Source of the DNA: Sandaracinaceae bacterium
GTDB taxonomy: Bacteria; Myxococcota_A; Polyangia; Polyangiales; Sandaracinaceae
Reading direction: 5' to 3'
DNA: 64,000 nucleotides
NCBI GenBank assembly: GCA_019637095.1
Contig: JAHBWG010000046.1
Coordinates: forward strand, 1-64,000
Shown here: positions 59,430 through 64,000 of the stretch, piece after piece
Layout: each line of letters starts with the position of its first letter
Numbering within the stretch: position 1 is the stretch's first letter
Notes under the pieces: generated by a model
What the model was told of the DNA's origin: nothing
Database searches by the model: none
What the model saw: only the letters and a program-made list of their open reading frames with translations
Translations under genes and position numbers: made by a program

Positions 59430-61584
59430 CCGGGGCTCGAGTGGCCGCTCGGATCGAGCGGCGGCTCGATCCCTCGCAGGGTGGGGGACCCGTTCATGGC
59501 TGGGCTTGATCCTGGCGAGTGCGCTGACGTCGTGTGCCCTGATCGCCCCGTTCCAGCTCCCAACCGAGACCAGCGCCGAGCGCTGCGCGAACGGGCTGGA
59601 CGACGATCTCGACGGGCTCGTCGATTGCACGGACCCCGACTGCGACGGGTACTGCCCTGAGCAGAGCGCCGCCGCATGTGGGAACGGGCGCGACGACGAC
59701 GGGGATGGGCTCGTCGACGCCGAGGATGTGGAGTGCTGGCCCCACGCGACGGTCCGCGTGGAGGGCAGGGCGGTTCGCTGCAGCTCGCGCCAGGCGAGCG
59801 CGTCGCAGCTCGCGCGTGGTGACTCGTCGTGGTTGCTCTCGCTCCCGTGCGGAGACGACTGTCCGCCAGGCACACCATGGTCCCACGACGGCGCGTCGTT
59901 CCTGCGGCTCGGCGCGTCCGTCGCGTGCCGCGGAGCGGGCGTGCTCACCGACGACTGCCCGTCCGCCTGGATGAACGAACCGTTGACCGGCGGGGGCTGC
60001 TGGCACATCGAAGCCGACGTCGAGCTCGACCCGGGCGCGGAGCTGGTCATCGTGATCGCTCCCGAGCTCGCCACGCCTCCGTTGCGGGGTCGATCGGCCT
60101 CCCTCTTGGTCAGGCTCGGCCGAGCCGCGGAAGGGGTGCGCCTGACCTACACAGCGGATGGCGGGTCGGCCGAGGCAGGGATGCTCCCAGCGGGCGAACG
60201 CGGGGTGCATCTCGTACTCGAGGCGAGCGCCGCCAACTGCGCCACCGCCACCCGGTCCTCGGTGTCCATGAGCGCCACCGACCTCGCCTCCGGGACGCCG
60301 GTGTCGCTCGACGCACTGGCGCTGCCTACGGCGTGGGCACCCGACGAGGCGCTCTTCGCTGCCATTCAGTCGACGGCTGACGCCGAGGTTCGAGTCCACC
60401 GGCTCGCGCTGGCGCGCGAGGGCTTCGATCCGTGCGGCTACCCCGTACCGCAGATCACGGGAAGCCGGGATGGTCCCGCGGCCGTGTACGCCGCCGCGCG
60501 CGGCGACGGTGTGGTCTGCGTAATCGGCGCGACCGAAGACGGTGACGAGGTCGAGCGGGTGTACGACCCGGTCGTGCACGACGGATGGCCCCCCGAGCTC
60601 GGGCCGGACGATCCACCCGCACCGGCTCGCCGGTTCGCCGCCTGGCGAACGGAGGACCGCGGCCTCGCGTCCTTCATGGGAAGCCCACTCGACCGACCAG
60701 CGCGGGCATCGCGGCTGGATCACGCGCGCGCTGGGGCCCTGTCCTTCCGTCCAGGTGTTGGCTTCGAAGGGGTGATCTTGGCTTCCGACGACGACGGCGC
60801 GGACCACCTCGCGCGGATCGCCAGCCGGGACTGCGTCGACTGGCAGGTCGAGCCGCTCACCCTGGAAGGGTTCCCGGCCGACGCACACCCGCTCCGGTAC
60901 GACGCGGGCCAGCTCGTGCTGGGAATCCCAGGTGATGGGATCGCCGCCGGCGCTGGCATCGACTTCGTCGCGCCTGCTGACCGAGCCCCCAGGATCAAGC
61001 CACTGCGCTCCGAGTGTATGTTCTATCCGCGCGCGCGGCTCGTGGGGGTCGAGCTCGACGATTCAGCCATGCTCCGCGAACTCGGCCCCATCCCTGCGAT
61101 TGGGCTCCGCTGGCTGACGAACTGCGGCCCCCTGTCATCGGGCAGCTTCCTCTCCGAGCGTGCCTACCCAGCGGTGATCACTCAGTTCATCGAGCGGGGT
61201 GGCGATCGCGCGTTCGTCACGTCCGGCCGGCTCGGCGTCGAGGTGGTGATCGATGGCAACCCTGTGCTGAGTCGGAGTGATGGCCCCGCGGTCGCGACGG
61301 CGGCACTGCTCGCGAACCCGCTCGTGGAGCCCACGGGGGAGCCCGGAACGTTCGACGCAGCGCGGGTCTCCGAGGGCTACCTGCTGATCATGGACGGCGA
61401 GCCCCGACGGTGTCCTGGTGCGCTCCTCTTCTACCGCGGTCATGCGGAGGTCGACGTCGACGCGGCTCAGGGGCTGGCCTTCCCGCGCTCGGGGCGGGTC
61501 GGGGTCGTACCGATCCGCCTCGGCCCCCCGCCGAGTGCGAGCGTGCCCGTCGATGCTGCCTGCCTCGGCGCAGTCCGGCCGTAG
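59419..61584 (+). CDS. large lipoprotein with DGxDDDxDG-type repeats (module 2, B-type)
   Basis: 721 residues from GTG 59419, inside the end of A2. The signal is unusually far from the start (SWLGLILASALTSC near residue 40), so a later unrecognised start is possible. Repeats GLDDDLDGLVDCTDPDC and GRDDDGDGLVDAEDVECWP follow the lipobox. The long beta-rich region is a full-length match to 55113-57359. Two-gene unit with A2, a mirror image of the minus-strand unit. Confidence 0.75.
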   Translation: MGASRGSSGRSDRAAARSLAGWGTRSWLGLILASALTSCALIAPFQLPTETSAERCANGLDDDLDGLVDCTDPDCDGYCPEQSAAACGNGRDDDGDGLVDAEDVECWPHATVRVEGRAVRCSSRQASASQLARGDSSWLLSLPCGDDCPPGTPWSHDGASFLRLGASVACRGAGVLTDDCPSAWMNEPLTGGGCWHIEADVELDPGAELVIVIAPELATPPLRGRSASLLVRLGRAAEGVRLTYTADGGSAEAGMLPAGERGVHLVLEASAANCATATRSSVSMSATDLASGTPVSLDALALPTAWAPDEALFAAIQSTADAEVRVHRLALAREGFDPCGYPVPQITGSRDGPAAVYAAARGDGVVCVIGATEDGDEVERVYDPVVHDGWPPELGPDDPPAPARRFAAWRTEDRGLASFMGSPLDRPARASRLDHARAGALSFRPGVGFEGVILASDDDGADHLARIASRDCVDWQVEPLTLEGFPADAHPLRYDAGQLVLGIPGDGIAAGAGIDFVAPADRAPRIKPLRSECMFYPRARLVGVELDDSAMLRELGPIPAIGLRWLTNCGPLSSGSFLSERAYPAVITQFIERGGDRAFVTSGRLGVEVVIDGNPVLSRSDGPAVATAALLANPLVEPTGEPGTFDAARVSEGYLLIMDGEPRRCPGALLFYRGHAEVDVDAAQGLAFPRSGRVGVVPIRLGPPPSASVPVDAACLGAVRP

Positions 61585-61641
61585 GCTTCTCCGGCGCCTG
61601 CGGAAGTGTATCTCCCGAGGTCGGCTTGCTACTCTCCGACC

Positions 61642-62250
61642 GTGGACGACGCGCTCGAGGGACGGATCCGCGACCTCCTCGAACGAGCAGAGCTCGAGGC
61701 GGCTGCGACGGAAGCGATGCGTGGGTATGGGCCCGCCGTGTACCGGTTCCTCGTCTCGCGAATGGGCGACGAGGACCGCGCAGCGGACGCGTTCGGACAG
61801 CTGGGCGAAGACCTCTGGCGAGGGCTCGAGGGCTTCCGCGGCTCGAGCTCGTTCATGACCTGGATGTTCACGCTCGCCCGCAATGCGGCCCACCGCATCG
61901 AGCGCTCGCCATCGAATCGGCGTCGCCGGTATGCGACGACCTCGGCTCTCGAGGCGGTCACGCAAGAGGTGCGATCGCGAACGGCGCCCTATCTTCGCAC
62001 CGAGATCAAGGACAAGTTCCGCGCCATCCGCGAGGAGCTGAGCCCGGAGGAGCGAGCGCTCTTGCATCTGCGGATCGACGAGGACCTCGAGTGGAACGAC
62101 GTCGCACGCGTCATCGGGGGAGACGCCGCGCTCGGTGGGCCGGAGCTGCGTCGCGCCTCCATGCGGCTGCGCAAGCAGTTCAGCGAGCTCAAACGCAAGC
62201 TCCGCGAGCGCGCCGAGGCCGAGGGACTGCTCGACGTCGACGAGGCCTGA
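61642..62250 (+). CDS. ECF-type RNA polymerase sigma factor
   Basis: 202 residues from GTG 61642; ATG 61606 would add 12 residues. Region 2: AMRGYGPAVYRFLVSRMGDEDRAADAFGQLGEDLWRGLEGF, with SSFMTWMFTLARNAAHRI. Region 4 is present but diverged (LSPEERALLHLRIDEDLEWNDVARVIG, then RASMRLRKQFSELKRKL). No anti-sigma gene is adjacent: downstream genes converge and the upstream neighbour is the B-type lipoprotein 57 bp away. Confidence 0.85.
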   Translation: MDDALEGRIRDLLERAELEAAATEAMRGYGPAVYRFLVSRMGDEDRAADAFGQLGEDLWRGLEGFRGSSSFMTWMFTLARNAAHRIERSPSNRRRRYATTSALEAVTQEVRSRTAPYLRTEIKDKFRAIREELSPEERALLHLRIDEDLEWNDVARVIGGDAALGGPELRRASMRLRKQFSELKRKLRERAEAEGLLDVDEA

Positions 62251-62257
62251 GCGAGTC

Positions 62258-62270
62258 GGCTCACCGAGCC
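62258..62270. terminator. small hairpin between convergent sigma factor and PEGA genes
   Basis: GGCTC-ACC-GAGCC, a 5-bp stem with a 3-nt loop in the 25-bp convergent gap. Short and without U-tract, so only suggestive. Confidence 0.35.
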
Positions 62271-62275
62271 CGCGC

Positions 62276-63271
62276 TCAACGCGCTCGCGTCAGCGACACG
62301 GTCAAGTGCGTCGAGCGACCCTCGCGGATCTCGACCGGCTGGCTCCACGGGAGGTGGCCCTCCGCCTCGAGCTCCACGCGGTGGCGCCCGACGGGCTCGG
62401 AGGACAGGACGAGCGGCGTCAGGCCCCGCGGGACCCCATCGACGAGGACGCGCGCGGTCACGTCGGTGGTTCGAACGAGGAGGCGGCCCCGCGGCGCCGG
62501 GACCGGCGTCGCCACGACGCGCACGCGCGCCTCGCCGTCCGGGACTACGCGGAGCGCCGTCTCCGCCGGATGGTGCCCCGGATGCTCGACGCGAACGACG
62601 CAGGCGCCCACGGGGACGCGGGTGACCTCGCCCGAGCGCGTGTCCACGAGGAGCACGCCGTCTCGAAGGACGGCGACGCGCGCTTCAGGCGGCTCTGCTT
62701 CGACGACGAGCGTTCCGGTCCGCTGGGTGAGCCTGGCGGTGGCCTCGCTCAGCTCGCCCGTACGGGCGACCACTTGAAGCTCTACGTCCTCGTGGTCCTC
62801 GCGCCGCAGGAGGATCCGGTGGGGGCCCGGGCTCACCGCAATCGTCCGGGGCGTCGCGCCCCAGTCGCCGAGCTCCGCGCGGTCCACGACGATGCCGGCG
62901 CCCGGCGGGTCACTCTCGACCCGCACGAGCGCGAGGCGGCCGGCGAGACGATCACGGCGGCGCGCGGCCTCGGTCCGCCGCGTCTCGTCATCATCGGAGG
63001 TCGCGAGGTAGTCCTCGAAGAAGTGGAACGCGAGAACCTCGCGGCGGGCGAGGTCCGCAGCCAAGGCGATGTTGTAGAGGCTCGTGGGGTTCGGCGCGGC
63101 CGCGTGTGCGTCGAGGAAGTGCGCGAGCGCTGCGTCGAAGTCCCGGCGCGCGTAGGCCGAGCGCGCGAGCTCGTCGTGGAAGCGGGCCTCCGCAGCGTGG
63201 TCGGCCCGTGCGACCGTCACCGCACCGATCGCGAGCGCCGCTGCGAGCAGGACCGTGGGTCGGCGCCTCAC
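62276..63271 (-). CDS. TPR and PEGA-domain envelope protein
   Basis: 331 residues from GTG 63271 (GTGA overlap with the upstream gene). Signal peptide (TVLLAAALAIGAVTVARA). A TPR-like region (RDFDAALAHFLDAHAAAPNPTSLYNIALA, about 30-90) is followed by three PEGA-like repeats (LALVRVESDPPGAGIVVD, GTLVVEAEPPEARVAVL, GRLLVRTTDVTARVLVDG). PEGA proteins are beta-sandwich envelope proteins of myxobacteria with few known roles. Probably periplasmic. Confidence 0.8.
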   Translation of the reverse strand: MRRRPTVLLAAALAIGAVTVARADHAAEARFHDELARSAYARRDFDAALAHFLDAHAAAPNPTSLYNIALAADLARREVLAFHFFEDYLATSDDDETRRTEAARRRDRLAGRLALVRVESDPPGAGIVVDRAELGDWGATPRTIAVSPGPHRILLRREDHEDVELQVVARTGELSEATARLTQRTGTLVVEAEPPEARVAVLRDGVLLVDTRSGEVTRVPVGACVVRVEHPGHHPAETALRVVPDGEARVRVVATPVPAPRGRLLVRTTDVTARVLVDGVPRGLTPLVLSSEPVGRHRVELEAEGHLPWSQPVEIREGRSTHLTVSLTRAR

Positions 63272-64000
63272 CGTTCCACCGTCGAGACCGTGGCGCGCGA
63301 CGAGCGCTCGTCGACATGCTCGGTGGCGAACCAGAGGATCACGGCGACCGCGAAGGACACGACGCCCGTGACGAGCAGAACATCCGTCGCAATCGCAAGC
63401 GTCTCCCCGGTGTCGCGCGTCGTGGCGCTCGGCCGCGCCGTGAACTGCGAGTGTGCGTCGATGGCGAACGCGCCTGTGACCGCTCCGCCGAGGAGCGCCG
63501 CGGCGCCGACGCCGCCGAAGACCCAGGTCGCTGGTGACCGGTCCGTGCGCGGCGGAGGCTCGAGCGTGACGGTGAGCCAGGCACGCTCGGTCGCGGTGAT
63601 CTCGACGTCCCCCTCCCAGGGCACCAGGCCCGGATGTCCGACACGGATCCGGTGCGTCCCCACGGAGAGCGCGCCGAGGACCGCCGGAGCGAAGCCGGCG
63701 GCCTCTCCGTCGATGTCCACGAGCGCGCCAGCGGTGCTCGAGGTCACGGTGAGCTCGCCGGTCGGCGGCGGCAGCCCGACCGGCTGCGCAACGACCGGCG
63801 TGCTCTCGTTCGGGGTCACGCGCGCGAGCCCTCGCCACGGTTCGTGCCCGCTCGCGAAGACCTCGATCGTGTAGTCGCCGGGAGGAAGCTCGACCGAGAG
63901 CGGGGCGGGGGCTTCGTGCGCGACCGCACCGGTAGCGTCTCGGATCTGCGCCGTCGAGCCTTCGGGCGCCGTGAGCTCGACACGTCCGAGGATTCGCTCG
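63268..64000 (-). CDS. PEGA-domain protein with C-terminal membrane hairpin (partial, 5' end outside window)
   Basis: The frame is open to the window end. Visible: PEGA-type repeats (GDYTIEVFASGHEPWRGLAR, GELTVTSSTAGALVDIDGE, THRIRVGHPGLVPWEGD) then two hydrophobic segments (ATWVFGGVGAAALLGGAVTG and VLLVTGVVSFAVAVILWF). The two-helix C-terminus resembles that of the envelope proteins at 525 and 4218. Overlaps the TPR-PEGA gene by 4 bp, so they probably act together. Confidence 0.75.
   Translation of the reverse strand, partial: ERILGRVELTAPEGSTAQIRDATGAVAHEAPAPLSVELPPGDYTIEVFASGHEPWRGLARVTPNESTPVVAQPVGLPPPTGELTVTSSTAGALVDIDGEAAGFAPAVLGALSVGTHRIRVGHPGLVPWEGDVEITATERAWLTVTLEPPPRTDRSPATWVFGGVGAAALLGGAVTGAFAIDAHSQFTARPSATTRDTGETLAIATDVLLVTGVVSFAVAVILWFATEHVDERSSRATVSTVER

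Overview
The window comes from a very GC-rich bacterium with almost every third codon position G or C. Several genes point to a myxobacterium (Myxococcota, probably Polyangiales/Sandaracinaceae-like): Hanks-type Ser/Thr kinases with C-terminal TPR tails, an FHA-containing sigma-54 activator, many lipoproteins with CNG-DDDCDG or DGxDNDxDG acidic repeats, PEGA/TPR proteins and a type VI secretion vgrG/rhs island. This placement is inferred from gene content, not from a marker gene. No rRNA, tRNA, CRISPR array or transposase was seen.

Layout. (1) 1-7560 (+): the tail of one kinase, then two tandem copies of a three-gene operon (two-cysteine envelope protein, acidic-repeat lipoprotein, Ser/Thr kinase), joined by ATGA/GTGA overlaps or very short gaps. 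A convergent FHA/sigma-54 regulator follows. (2) 9.0-12.8 kb (-): a large restriction-methylation enzyme ending in a DUF5678-like module, overlapping a small retropepsin-like gene. (3) 13.0-23.3 kb (-): a T6SS effector island of a tail-anchored protein, VgrG, a TPR adaptor, a PAAR-Rhs nuclease toxin and a candidate immunity gene. A 1012-bp direct repeat of the Rhs core flanks the toxin end and immunity gene. (4) 23.4-26.9 kb: a C2-domain lipoprotein divergent from an XRE regulator, an ArsR-SRPBCC-VOC operon and a lone SDR.

(5) 27.0-40.7 kb is the most striking region. Minus-strand genes encode what looks like a complete dissociated acyl-chain assembly line: AT, FabZ-like dehydratase, KS, FabG, ACP and two FabL-like reductases. 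They sit with a beta-branching set (HMG-CoA-synthase homologue plus two enoyl-CoA-hydratase homologues) and end in a serine-palmitoyltransferase-like PLP enzyme. A WecE-like amino-sugar transaminase and a glycosyltransferase lie in the middle. A divergent YghO/ceramide-synthase-like GNAT acyltransferase sits at the edge. Three copies of a TTGAC-N4-GTCAA palindrome lie at its promoters. I infer a dedicated pathway for a beta-branched, possibly glycosylated, sphingoid-like aminolipid; the product is not known.

(6) 40.7-51.3 kb: VapBC, a small GNAT protein, four radical SAM genes (one N-terminally truncated at a rearrangement junction), a YdeI-like protein, a lipoprotein, and two genes (transglutaminase-like and SAM-methyltransferase) that each show a pair of compensating frameshifts. 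(7) 51.4-61.6 kb: three modules of large DGxDNDxDG lipoproteins with smaller partner lipoproteins; two of the modules are mirror-image duplicates around a common promoter region. (8) 61.6-64 kb: an ECF-type sigma factor converging on two overlapping PEGA-domain genes, the second cut by the window end.
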